A stretch of DNA of 64,000 nucleotides from Chondrus crispus (taxonomy: Eukaryota > Rhodophyta > Florideophyceae > Gigartinales > Gigartinaceae), in NCBI RefSeq assembly GCF_000350225.1, contig NW_005179205.1:1-64000 (forward strand). The letters are read 5' to 3'. Below the pieces are notes generated by a model, which did no database searches, was not told where the DNA came from, and was given only the letters and a program-made list of their open reading frames with translations. The position numbers were made by a program, and so were the translations under genes. Shown here one piece after another: positions 42,560-53,497 of the stretch. Positions within the stretch are counted from its first letter, which is position 1, and every line of letters begins with the position of its first letter.

Positions 42560-43205
42560 TGTAGTGCACTGTGCTATGTAGCGGGACAGCTGTCCCTAGG
42601 GGCCAAAATCGCGCTCGCCGCCACCACGTGTACCACGGGGACCCGTGGAGTCCCTTGCCGCTCTACCGGACCTCCCCGTGGACACGTGTAATCCCTCCGC
42701 ATCCCATAGGGCCTATGGGGGCTGTACTTGGTCCCCTCGGGGCTACACCCGTTCTTCCCTAGTTATTCTAATTTACAGTATAATTTAGCTTCGCCATTAC
42801 GGCGACGGGGGACTATATAGTCAACCCGATACTCAAAGTAAAGAGGCACGAAGCCTCGGGTCTTTTACCTTGGTTTCTGGATTCCAGGTTGTAGCCTCGA
42901 CTCGGTACTGGCTCGCCCATACCGACCGAGCCATCTACACCCCTGGAATCCCAACTGCCTTCCCCGCGCGCGTCGACCCCAACCGCGCGAGCGCTACGTT
43001 AATTACTGTGCTGTCCGTTCTGTTAGTTCTGTTTTTCCTTTAATTCACCCTGTCTATTGCTGACTACGTTGCTACTTTCCTACCGCGCAAGCCGCGCCCG
43101 GATCCCGGTTCCGGTCATCCACCGGGTGGTCTCCCGAATTTCCTTACGCGTCCGAACGCGCGTCGCTCTGCCTACAGCCGCCACCCGTGGCTGTAGTGCA
43201 CGACA
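42560..43205 (+). repeat. E2 3' LTR
   Basis: 646 bp, one base different from the 5' LTR. Followed by the TSD copy CCGCG and then by E1 sequence. Confidence 0.95.
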
Positions 43206-43210
43206 CCGCG

Positions 43211-46200
43211 GTCGAGTGACACCCGACCTCGCATGACGACTGACTGACACACGTTTCCCACCCTCGACGAGCAAGAACATCCGTCCATAGGGACCACCAT
43301 CACGAGGACGCAGCTACAATTAACCACGTACTCGTTTCGCGCACGCAAAGTCGTTGGCAATCCCCACAGTCGACGGCACCAATACTCAAAGCCGTCCACC
43401 GACACAGTCGCTCGCATCAATTCTTTCGTCCCGAGGGACTTACTAACCCATTGGCCACACTAACCCCCTTTTTCCTCGTTTTTGTTTTTGTACTGTTTTG
43501 TTTCGTTTTTCTTTGTTTCCTTGCTCCTTTTTGTTGATACGACGTAGAAAGCGACGTCCCGCATCGCGGACCACGAGGAACGAGCGTTGCGACGCACACC
43601 GGCCAACGACCCTTCAGTGAGGGTCCACAATCAAGGGAGACGGGCGAACCGCCGATCGTAATTAATTTATTACGCTGTGTCTTCCAGCCGAAAGGGAGAG
43701 CGGTCTTTTTCTAAGCTGTACAAAGACGTCAATTTGCGAGATTTCGTAGGCCTGCCTCAAAGACAGTGCCGGGCGAGTAATCGGAGAAGATTCTGACCGA
43801 CAAAGGACGAAGCACGGATCGGAGTTATACCCTAGACCGGAATTTGTCAGCACGAAGATGCTAGAGCCGACGGCTTCTTGGTTTTTACCGAGCGTGTGAG
43901 CGGCAAGGGCAGAACGCTCACAAAAGAGGTCTGTCATGAAAGCGCTTTCCCATTCCGGACATTGAAATGTATTGGACAAACAACAACCACGAGAGGGTGC
44001 GGGAAAAGAGACAGTTTAACTTGGAACAAAAGGAGTTACAGCTTTGTGCCACATCCTGACAAAGATTGAACCTATATAGTAGAACTACAGTTCATTTCTA
44101 CGATCAAGGATTATTTGAAGGCGCGGAGCAAACATGCCTACGGCAAGGAAGAGAAGGGTCATGTTTTTCGTACGCGACGGAGGGAATGCAGGAACCGCGG
44201 TGATCACGTTGTGGAATGCCCCCGGGGTTTGGGCTTTCCTTACGGAATGTTCGATTTGTTTTCGACACAAACCAACTCCCTAGAGGATCGAACAGCCAAC
44301 GGCATGAAGCCGTACCCCTTTTTGCTGTCACCCCCTGTCCAGACAACGTCATCACGCATCTCCCCTCCATACCTTTTTCCCACTTCTTTGAACAACTTGC
44401 TACCTTTTTACTTTTCTGTCCCTCCTACTCCTCTGCTTTTCTAATGTCATCTTATTTTCTTCGTGTTGTTGTCATCTCTTTTTTTTTGGGAAGACAAGTC
44501 ACGCAGACACACCGGATTAGGGGCATCGAAAGGAAGTTTATTTTAAGGCAGAACCCCGCGTCGAGGAGAAACAAGAAGTTGCAGAGTAGCTTTAGAGGGA
44601 CCCTGCAGGGGAAGCTCCACGCGCGCCATAACGACGTATACCGCCGATGGTCGAGGCTGTGACAAACCCCGGGCCGACCGAGACACCAAGCAGGGATATT
44701 CAGATTGGTGAAGACAGACGCCGTCCTTTCTGGGGACAAGAGGAGGACCATGGAAGAATCGAGAAAGTCGGACCGCTCCTGTGCCCTACTAAGCATCTAC
44801 GCATGACACATCGCGAGACACAAGCAAAAAGAGGGTAACATAGAGCCGAGAGAAGTTACGTGAAAAATACTGCATCAGGCGAAGAGGGGAGTCGTGGGAT
44901 GACATGGAGAACGACATAGTGAGAGGTGACTTTCCGCATGATCGTTAACATGGGCGATGCATAACAACCAACATTGAACATCGCAGAACGAAGGGAATGG
45001 CATCGACTACTCTCATACTGTTCCAGGTCTTGCAAAGCACCGTATCTATCACCGCACTAATGTTGACCTCCGCACACGCCCCCCCTCGTTTGTATCCATT
45101 CGAATGGAAATTGCAATTTCTTTGGACATGTTCCGCAACGGGGAACCGAACTGCGACTGCAGGAGTACCCATACGAGGACTTAGTCTGTCATCGAGACAC
45201 GAAGAGAGGGGAACCCGCAGGCCCCCTCGGAGCCACGAGTCATTGCGGTTGACTTACAAATGCGCGCTCCCCGCCAGCAAACGCACGGGGAAGGTGAGTG
45301 CGCACCACCCGAACGCCTTCAAAAATATTTAACAAAACATTAAGGGGAGTTGCAACCGAGATATACAACCCATTTTGTTGGCATGAGCCACGGCCGCCGA
45401 TCCACGACATATTACACTGCACCCGAAGGGCGGAGCTCGACTACGACCCCCCTTCTCGCACACAAGGCACCAGTCATCACTGTGATCGTTTAATCATGAT
45501 GATCACGAGCGTACTTCGAGGAGAATGACATTCAAGGAAACGGGAAAGGATGAAGTCCTACCCACGCGACTGTCGGGAAGTGCATCGAGCGAGCGCGCGG
45601 TTTAATCGCATAGCGAAGAAGTTTCGCCCGTCATTTTCGAGACCGCCGGTACGCTAGGCGAATTCGCCGATGGCCTCGCACACGAGTTGTTAACTGGTTT
45701 TCACGACCTACAGCCTACAGCGCCGCCCCGGGTCCCTGACGACAGAGCGAGGGGCGCTCGCCCGACAGCAAGGACGAAAACGCCAAGATAGGCGAACAGG
45801 CGGATGACACTATGTGAGAATGGGGTCGCCGTGAACCCCGAAATACCATCTAAATGCACGATCCGAGACAGGATCAAGATGGTTGCTCATCGCGATGCGA
45901 TCAACTAATCGTAATACGTATGACTGGACGTGTACGAGGAACCCTCGTCGCCACCTCAACTAGTTACGAATCGCCGTCAGGACACAATGAGATCACAGGC
46001 AACAACATTGACGTCTCCACACCTATCGCGTCGCGAATCTGAGTCTGCACGTATGGGATGATGTCCAAGAGAGAGAGGGTAGAACCTGCGTGTGAATGAA
46101 ACGGGTTCTTGACACCGCCGGAGTCGGGAGAGCAGAGGTTTCCTCGCGGAGCTTCCGCTGTCGGTTCAATCTTTTTTATGGCATGAAATGTGAACAGGGG

Positions 46201-47128
46201 AAAGGCCTTCCGATCGAGGAACTAAAAAAACGGACAGCAATGAAACGGAAGGACGCGGAAGTGACGAATGCCACTAAGGGCGTACAGGGGAACTGAGCCG
46301 AAGCGGCAACTACAACAGAGAAAAGTTGTAGGGAGTCGTGGTAGAGATGCTCATTGTCAGAATGACAGTTTTCGAGGGGTTAGAAAACCGAGGGCTGCTC
46401 GATGCGTGCAAAAGAGGAGGGAAGTGAGGAATTCGAAGAGGTAAAAAGGAAGTGACAAAAAGAGGAGGTAAGTGAGGAATTCGAAGAGGTAAAAAGGAAG
46501 TCACAAAAAGAGGAGGTAAACCACAAAAGAGGAGGAGAGGGAAGACGCACATCGAGGATGGGAGAAAGAGAAGGCGCCGGAAATTGGGGGAAATTGAGAA
46601 AAAAAAGAGGAGGAAAGAAAAACGGACCGCCTCAGAGACTCTAGGGGGGGACCGTATTTCCTTGAGCAGGAATCTCCAAACAGGCAACGGAGCGACTGAA
46701 GATGCGATCATTGACGACGTCTCGTGGACGGCTGAACAAAAAGGGGGAGGGCGACTAGAAAAATTGTCAGGGACCGCCATGCCCCCGCCTACGGCGAGAA
46801 GAGGGTAAACGAAAGGAGGAAGTCGGAGATGCCGTAAAATACGCACGTTGCCGTCCCCGTTAGGCAGAGTCAGGGCGTAGGAAAAGAGGGAGAAAAATGG
46901 TCAAGGATAAAGAGGAGGAATTGAAGAGAAGGAAATATAGGGGAATCAGGAAAGGGAAAACTGAAAATGCAAAAGAGGAGGAAATTGGAAATAACAGGAG
47001 ATTCGCAGGCGGGTTCTTTTTATCGCCCAAAGGTCGTACGATAAAGCCGCTAGTCGACTATCAGACGGGCAGGATGGGAAAAGAAGGACAGGTCGCAAGG
47101 AAGTGCTGTGGCCGCCGTCTCAACGAGA
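43211..47128 (+). other. E1 spacer between pol and antisense ORF
   Basis: Nearly 4 kb of E1 with no recognisable gene. The right part (about 46200-47000) is strongly purine-rich on the plus strand. The minus-strand frame at 46310-46846 comes from this composition and from the 48-bp repeat, and I do not call it a gene. Confidence 0.6.
46412..46520 (+). repeat. 48-bp purine-rich tandem repeat
   Basis: Two full units (46412-46459 and 46460-46507) and a partial third, each with GAGGAATTCGAAGAGG inside. They differ at about three positions. Confidence 0.85.
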
Positions 47129-49060
47129 CTATGCCCCAAGGGATTTTCCCTTTGGAAGGGAGGTGACAAGCCGAGCTAGAACTCGCAAGTCGTCTAGGGA
47201 CGCCCCCTGGAGAGCTTCTCCCTCCACACCATGAGCCATGAGAAGGCGATGGTAAACGGCGGCAGCAGAGGTATTTTCTTTTGGAATTGTAGATGATGGA
47301 GGTCCCGAGGTAGGAGCGAGGAGCGGACCCTCAGGTGAAGGGCAAGCCGGACGTGGGGTCGGATCCCCGGCCGACGGTGGGGCTTCCCGAATTGAAATGG
47401 TTTCCGTCGAGCAGCTCGCAGGAGGAAGCTCGACGCGCGGAGGAGCCTGAGGGCGGGTCAAGCTCACGGGTGCCGTACATGACGGCAATGGCATGGTTGG
47501 GATGGGTGTGACGAGCTGTCCCTCGCGTGAAGGGGAAGCAGGAAGTGAGGTTGGATTCACGTCGGAGGAAGACACGACTCGAAGCGACAAGTTTTCCGCC
47601 GAGTTCGTGGAAGGAAGTACGACGCACACTGGGGCCTCAGGCGCGGAGGGACGGACCGGTGCAAGGAGAGGGGAAGTTGGGGCCGAAGGTCGAGAGCACA
47701 TCTCAGGCTCTCGAAGATCCGCGTTCACCACAGTGACTGCGTTGGGGGTTGGTGGTTGATTTCCGAAACGGCGGCTCATCTGGGCCTCCCAGGCAGAACA
47801 GAGGGAGGAGGACCAGGGGTTGATCCACACGAAGTCGCCGGCAGCTGGATGATTTCTACCAGGGGAAAAAGAGGGTCGCTGGCGTGAAAAGGACCGAGAC
47901 TAATTTTGTGGAGGAACGCAATCCCACGCTACGGTCTCGATCATATCGAGGAGGGCGTGCACTTCACGGTCCACATCGGACCCGCCAAAGGGGACAGAAA
48001 AATCGAGGAGACGCATCTGTTCGCGGAGTTTCGAAGGGAGGTGCCACAGGCGCCAACAGTCGAAAACTTCCCACAGGAGGGTGGCGGCGACTTTCACGCA
48101 CCACTCCGTGAGAAACACAGTCCACAGCCCGTGCTGTGGATCGCGTAAATGACTGCCGTAATATGTCAGGATGGGTCCTAACTCAGCCCAGAAACCCTGA
48201 CATACCTCGTATTGACTCCACCAGGACGGGGTTCGTTGGTATCGATTGGTGTAGTGCTGTCTGGAAATTTCACGAGCCTCAATCATCTGGTACGCCACGA
48301 AGTACCCAGTGTCAGATCGGACCTGACGTTCAAAGCGCACAGTATTTTGGAAAACGAAAATACCGCCGCGCTTCGTATGGCGAAAGTTTGTGGGGGGAAT
48401 GGCTTGGGTCCAAAACATGGCGTCGGTCGTGACGGTGCGTCGGTTGCGCCACAGTCGGTCCGCCTCGGACACGGGGTCACCGTAGGTGCAGTCGATGAGG
48501 TTGTCGAGGTAGAGTCGTTCCCCCTCCGTACGACATTGCCAAGTGTCGCAGTGGTAACCTGAAGGTATGAGGGCGTCGGCCATAGGAATCTCGATCAGAG
48601 TGAGCACAGCGTCCATGAAGCGCAGGGATAAGGAAGAGCGACCGCGCGGGGAGGAGTGACGTAGGATGGAGGTGGGTATAGCGATGCGGGCGCGCCAGTC
48701 AAAGGTGTGAATGGCCTGCAAAGGGAGGTTACCGGGCAACATGCCCGCATCATCGGCGAAATTATTTTTGATACCGTCGAGGTCGCGGACGCCCACAGAG
48801 GAGAACCATTGAGCAGAAGCAAACAGGGCTGCGTTACCACGCATGGTTTTGTTCTGCAGCTCCTCGAGCGAAGGATGACGGCGGGCTACCCAAGAGGAAT
48901 GGTAGCCCGGATGGAAGGCCGGCTCGGCAGGGATGGTAACAGGGGGTAGACGGAGTATGGAAGGAAGACCCCGGGGCACTTCGGACTTGCGAGGGAAGCC
49001 AACACCCGGACATCTACGGGTGGCACTATCGTCCAATTGTTCCGATGGAGAAGGAAGCAT
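47129..49060 (-). pseudogene. Antisense ORF family B (E1 copy), one internal stop
   Basis: One continuous minus-strand frame of 643 codons starting at ATG 49060 (MLPSPSEQLDD), broken only by a TAG at 47900-47902. Upstream of it are the family B motifs: LPGNLPLQA, DTWQCRTEGERLY, RFERQVRSDTGYFVAYQMIEA in two parts, PSWWSQYEV and ILTYYGSHLRD. After the stop the frame continues with homology to E2 (SPGRNHPAAGDFVWINP matches GNWVRFDP) and a C-terminal piece (HRLLMAHGVEGEAL). A Pro/Ser-rich linker of about 150 residues is longer than in E2. So the antisense frame carries one lesion in 1.9 kb while the sense pol of the same copy carries at least six. Either the readable 386-residue part is enough, or the copy is simply younger in lesions by chance. 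Confidence 0.75.
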
Positions 49061-49172
49061 GGTATTTTCGTCTTACCCTTGCTAGAACGCCGCGCAGAGT
49101 GATTGATGACTGGGAAACACGGTCAGCAGCGGCAGGAGATTATACGATGGCTGGGCGTTGCGCAACGGCGCT

Positions 49173-49184
49173 CAGAAGGGGATG
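49173..49184 (+). other. E1 polypurine tract
   Basis: CAGAAGGGGATG just before the 3' LTR, like the E2 tract. Confidence 0.7.
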
Positions 49185-50077
49185 TGTAGTGCAATACGCA
49201 CCTGAAAAGGGGGGTGAAAAGAAAGGAAAATATTTGGATATGAAAAGCGGTCCGGGTTGGGGGACACACGTGTGAATAATTGCACAGTTTTAATTTTTAA
49301 TTATTTTATTTTATTTAGTTAATTAGTTGGCATTAATTTTGCTGACATTAGATTAGATCTAGGATCTAACGCCGCGAGCTACTGTAGTGGCTCCGGCGGG
49401 GCGATATATACCTTAGCCCTCTGACGACCAAGTCAGTAAAGGTAACCCGAGTTGCCGGAGTTGAATGTCGCCTTGGTCGAAGTCCGTCTCTACCAGGACG
49501 CTCCCTTTTACCTAAGCCTACGGCATCCTCTATCGCTCGGGGTTCCCTTTTCTCTTTCCTTTATTTCCCTATCCTTTTCTATCTCTAATTCTACCTATTT
49601 TTCCCTTATCTTGTGTTGGTGCCATCGGCCTCGGTTGCGACCGAACCGGTGTAGGTGTTTCGAGCCATCGGGCGGCACGGTTGACGTAGCGCTGCTACTT
49701 TCATTTCATCCCGTCGGGCTGCGTTGTGACGCCCCCGTCGAAGGCCTTGTCGCGTCACAAGGTGTCGAAGAAGCTCAACGAGCATTGGCCTTATAACCCA
49801 GTGGAACCGGGGTACCTACGTACGCGCCCCACCCCACACTCCTCGAGCAGATCTCTTCGCAAGTCTCTACCACACCGATCCCGGGCTGGGCTGTTTCTCT
49901 GTGCCCCCCCCTATCAGGGATCCGAGCTACTGCGAGTCGCAAGCTCTTTTAAACGGAGAAGGGAGAGTCGGACACTCCGTAGCGCTGTGCCATCGGCAGA
50001 TCTTCTTTTTGCTGTTGTTGTTGTTTTTGCTGGACCATCGGACCGCGGTCTCTGCCCGACAGGCGCATTACACTACA
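49185..50077 (+). repeat. E1 3' LTR
   Basis: 893 bp. Compared with the 5' LTR it has about ten substitutions and lacks one copy of the internal repeat of about 157 bp. It is followed by the TSD CTGAC (50078-50082). Confidence 0.92.
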
Positions 50078-50082
50078 CTGAC

Positions 50083-50337
50083 TGACGTTGTAACCGCGCA
50101 CTCACGGCTTTCCGCGACACCCCTCCGACGCACCTCGACCACGGGTACGACGGTGTTGTAGGGAGGTCTGTACGGCAGGACTGGAGGCCGCAGGCGGAGA
50201 ACGACGCGCCTATCTGTTTGGGGGACGTCCTCGCGCTCCGACGGAGGCAAGGAGGAACAGAAGGACCGAGAAGAGGGAGAACCGACGTAACGCGGGAGCA
50301 TACGTGCCTCCAGAACGAACCAGCAGGATTCTAGTAC
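50083..50337 (+). other. E0 internal sequence between E1 and E3
   Basis: 255 bases of E0, by position from the upstream (N-terminal) side of its antisense module. No clear reading frame. It ends with AGTAC, the TSD of E3. Confidence 0.6.
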
Positions 50338-51020
50338 TGTAGCATAACCCTCCCCCTGGGGGACTCACTTTAGATTAGATCACGATTGATTTAGTTACTG
50401 TAGAGCCCGACGCTCTACAGTACCACCGAGCGTGTCCACGTGTGCCCACAGCACACGTGCACACGTGTACCACGCGCGAACGAAGCGCGCACGCACCACG
50501 GGTAATACGTGTACTGTCAGCCTCGACATAGCTGACAGTATTACAGTGCAGGCCGACCTGCACTACAGTAGCCCACACTACAGTACCTCGGTACCGTGGT
50601 GTTATGATAGATTGTTTTCTATACTAAATATGGAGCGGACCGACGGCGGACGGGGCGGACAAGCACGGGCTGGTCCTCAACCGACCGCCAAGGTCAGTGC
50701 ACCCAGCTTATTCTAAACGTCGCCTTCGCTCTTTGCGCGCGTTTAGTCGGAGCCGAGCCGGAGTGGACGCGCAGCACGCGGGCGAGCACGGAACCGCCTC
50801 CGCCCGTCAGCACTGGTACGTCACCCAGTGCTGCTCCGGGGCGTCGAGGCGTCGATCCGCTCGTGCGTGCGCGCGTCCCTGCTTGCTCCCTCTCTACCAC
50901 CGCTACCCGGGCCCGAGCCCGGTTCCGTAGCTGGTTGCCCCGCTTCCCCCTTCTCCGATCCGGGGTCTACAGGTCGAACTGCGCATACACCTCCAGTCGT
51001 CTGGGGGTGTTTATGCTACA
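50338..51020 (+). repeat. E3 5' LTR
   Basis: 683 bp with perfectly inverted ends (TGTAGCATAA / TTATGCTACA). It differs from the 3' LTR at roughly a dozen positions, mostly in the last stem-loop near 50570-50605. It carries CACGTG at about 50437, 50454 and 50464. Confidence 0.94.
50396..50564. repeat. Stem-loop array in E3 LTR
   Basis: Four successive perfect stems: 50396-50422 (TACTGTAGAGC, 11 bp, loop CCGAC), 50437-50459 (CACGTGTGC, 9 bp), 50512-50540 (TACTGTCAGC, 10 bp) and 50545-50564 (AGTGCAGG, 8 bp, loop CCGA). They recur at the same places in the 3' LTR and, partly changed, in the E0 LTR. Confidence 0.88.
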
Positions 51021-51021
51021 G

Positions 51022-51039
51022 TGGTCTCCCGACCTAGAA
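51022..51039 (+). other. E3 primer-binding site
   Basis: TGGTCTCCCGACCTAGAA, one base after the LTR and identical to that of E2. Confidence 0.85.
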
Positions 51040-51096
51040 GATTCCGAGATCTTTCCGAGAAGACTTTCTTTTTCCTCCGCGTCCGTACGCGTTGAG

Positions 51097-53469
51097 ATGA
51101 GTCAAGAATACGCCTCCTCGATCCGGTCCGAACCGGCGGATCCGAGGGCGGCCGCTATGCACGCACCATCACCGCCGTTCGGCGACGGCGACGCTGGTCT
51201 CCGAGACCGCGAACCGTCGCCCGAGTCCCCCGAAGGACAAGCGGCTGCGATGTTCGATCGCATAGCTGACTACATCGAGGAAGTCCGTACTTCACTCCGT
51301 ATAGACGTGACGGACGCCGTCTACTCGCGATGTATGGACGAGCTCCGCTCCCTACATGAAGGGGGGTTCGATCGAGTCAGCCAGTCCTTTGAGAATCTCC
51401 GAGCACTAGTCGACGAGTTACACTCGCGACTGGTGCTCGTCGAAGACTCACGCCTCGCACAGCCCGTACTGCACGGGCAAGGTCGCCCCACGAGGCCGAC
51501 CTCGACGAGACGTCCCGACGATCGACCGTCCCCGTCAGCAGAACAGTTGGGTGCGTTCGCGCACCTCTCTGCCGAGCTCAACGCTACGCGACAGCGTGCT
51601 CGTGACATGGAACGGACCATGGCCGCAAGGCTGCCCGGTGCCCCCACGAGAGGGCCCGGTGGTGCCGTACCTCCGAGCGCCGTCGCTCCGGAAGGTTGGC
51701 GTCCGACTGGCGCCGACACTAGTCGGACTGCGGAAGGAACCCGTCCCCCGATGGGCGCGAATCTCGCGTCCGAGACCCAAGCATTGCCGCCTATCCCCAG
51801 AAGTAGGCGGCAGATGGACCGCGTATCGTACGCGGACGAACAAACCCGTGGAGGAGCCGCCCGCGGATCCGGAGAACCGATGTTCTCCGTCGATCCCCGC
51901 TGGGGCGGCTACCCGCCGGCGAGTTACGCCGAGCATCCAGGTCCGGTAGACGTCCGTACGCTACCGGTTACCTCCTTCGGCACGCTGGGTCTCGCTGACC
52001 CCGGGCTCGAGCCGGTACATACGATGATCCAAGAGTTCAGCGCCGTTGCTGACTATCGTATGTACCGCTTGGATAACACCTCGAGGCTCGTTACCTCGGG
52101 TGACGCGGGACGGATCGCGAAGTACGTCCAACGCTGCCGTGGGGTCCGTCCCACGATGAAGAGCTTTGACGGTACGGACCCGATCCAACTCCTACCGTTC
52201 TTGAAGGATATTCGGATAACCTTCAACTCGCAACACCTGACCGAAGGTGTTGCGGTGAGAGTCCTCGCGCACTTCTTAGAGCGCGACGCGGAGCGCCTGT
52301 ATACGAGTTATACGATGCGTGGCCTCCGCGCCGGCCAACTACACGACGACGTGAGTTGGCCGGGACTCGTGAACCAGTTCCTGAAACGCTACCTAACCGA
52401 CGACGTGTTAGGTGAAGCGTACGACGTTGTCGCGACGGCGCGACAGCAATCTCATGAAACGGAGAGCACGTTCGCGGACCGGCTCGAAACTGCCGCGTTC
52501 CGGTGCACAGCAGTGTTCTCCGAACAGTCCCTCGCGCACTACTTCGTGCAGGGACTCGCTCCTGCGACCCGTGCCGCAGTTTCCGAGACAGTGCAGCGGC
52601 TGCCGAGCCGCCAGAAGACCGATCTTCCGACCATCCGCCATATCGCAACGGCGGAAGGAACCACTTACCGCGCTCGACGCGGTTTACCTCTGCCGGATTC
52701 GAAACCGACAGGGAGGGCTGGCAGGACTACGAAGTCCGCCGCAACAAGTTCGCCCGCCTCTACCCTCCATGTCGGGGAGGATGAGTGGCAGGCCGACCCT
52801 GTCCTCATTATGCAAGGTGCAGGGCAAGTAGGGGGTCGACCCCCTTCACCAATGTCGACCGGAACGACGTCGAGCTACGCGACCGCGTTCGCGGCCACTC
52901 CAAGAGCGCCCAGGGGTACGGACCCCCGGGTCGCTGAGCTCGACATCTCAAACCGAGATACCGGAGGTGAAGCCCCTCGCGTGCCCCTCCTCACCGATGA
53001 GGAGGCGCGTCACGCGGCGACCTTCGCCTCAACGGACGGCAGTGCGTACGTGTGCTGGCTATGTCGTACGTACAGACACGCCATGTACGCCTGCCCGTTC
53101 TTGTCGCCGGAACAACGAATGTTCACGGCGTACAGTAACTACCGCTACCAGATGGAGACGCGCCCCGGGGCGCACAATCTACTCCGGCAAGCCGTCGGCG
53201 AGGGTCGTCCCCCGCGTCAAGGTTTCCCGAATCGGTCCGGTGGGGGCGCTCGCTTCGCCCCCCGTGGAGGCGGGTATCGTCGTACCGAACTCGATCGTTG
53301 GGATCGGCCCGACTACCGCCAGGCCGACACAAGGTACCCCCGCCAAGGAGGGAGAGGGGACCGAGACCGTTCTCGGTTACCCCAACAGGTACAGAACGCG
53401 ATCATGTACCTACAAGATTGGGTAGAGGGCCCGTATCCCCTACCCGCAGAGGGACAAGAAGACAGATGA
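51097..53469 (+). CDS. E3 gypsy gag
   Basis: 790 codons from ATG 51097 (MSQEYASSIRS). The same frame is open further up into the LTR, but that part lies before the primer-binding site and is not expected to be coding. N-terminal helical region (about residues 50-125), Pro/Arg-rich linker, capsid-type domain around residues 300-520, and zinc knuckle CWLCRTYRHAMYAC (CX2CX4HX4C) near 652-665, followed by an Arg/Gly-rich tail suited to RNA binding. It ends in TGA at 53467-53469. The pol frame (+1) overlaps from 53426. No lesions. Confidence 0.92.
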   Translation: MSQEYASSIRSEPADPRAAAMHAPSPPFGDGDAGLRDREPSPESPEGQAAAMFDRIADYIEEVRTSLRIDVTDAVYSRCMDELRSLHEGGFDRVSQSFENLRALVDELHSRLVLVEDSRLAQPVLHGQGRPTRPTSTRRPDDRPSPSAEQLGAFAHLSAELNATRQRARDMERTMAARLPGAPTRGPGGAVPPSAVAPEGWRPTGADTSRTAEGTRPPMGANLASETQALPPIPRSRRQMDRVSYADEQTRGGAARGSGEPMFSVDPRWGGYPPASYAEHPGPVDVRTLPVTSFGTLGLADPGLEPVHTMIQEFSAVADYRMYRLDNTSRLVTSGDAGRIAKYVQRCRGVRPTMKSFDGTDPIQLLPFLKDIRITFNSQHLTEGVAVRVLAHFLERDAERLYTSYTMRGLRAGQLHDDVSWPGLVNQFLKRYLTDDVLGEAYDVVATARQQSHETESTFADRLETAAFRCTAVFSEQSLAHYFVQGLAPATRAAVSETVQRLPSRQKTDLPTIRHIATAEGTTYRARRGLPLPDSKPTGRAGRTTKSAATSSPASTLHVGEDEWQADPVLIMQGAGQVGGRPPSPMSTGTTSSYATAFAATPRAPRGTDPRVAELDISNRDTGGEAPRVPLLTDEEARHAATFASTDGSAYVCWLCRTYRHAMYACPFLSPEQRMFTAYSNYRYQMETRPGAHNLLRQAVGEGRPPRQGFPNRSGGGARFAPRGGGYRRTELDRWDRPDYRQADTRYPRQGGRGDRDRSRLPQQVQNAIMYLQDWVEGPYPLPAEGQEDR

Positions 53470-53497
53470 CACGTCCCTCAGATCCTGCGACGTCCGG

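Larger units (their letters stand above)
31526..43205 (+). mobile_element. E2: young, apparently intact Ty3/gypsy element
   Basis: 11.68 kb with 646-bp LTRs that differ at one base (C at 31780, T at 42814), flanked by CCGCG at 31521-31525 and 43206-43210. It contains an open gag, an open pol and an open antisense ORF of family B, plus primer-binding site and polypurine tract. It is the most recent insertion in the window and sits inside E1. Confidence 0.96.
23200..50077 (+). mobile_element. E1: Ty3/gypsy retrotransposon carrying nested E2
   Basis: LTRs at 23200-24250 and 49185-50077 begin TGTAGTGCAA and end GCACTACA or ACACTACA. CTGAC is duplicated at 23195-23199 and 50078-50082. Its own sequence is 23200-31525 plus 43211-50077; E2 occupies the middle. 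It has an open gag, a pol with several frameshifts, and an antisense ORF of family B. The LTRs differ at about ten bases in 893 plus one large indel. Confidence 0.93.

Noticed and set aside
46310..46846. 178-codon minus-strand frame with repeated PPLFVTSFLPLRIPH
   Set aside because: It results from the purine-rich 48-bp tandem repeat; no homologue in E2.
50863..51096. Extension of E3 gag into the 5' LTR
   Set aside because: The frame is open, but it lies upstream of and across the primer-binding site; the same stretch in the 3' LTR has no gag after it. The ATG at 51097 is preferred.
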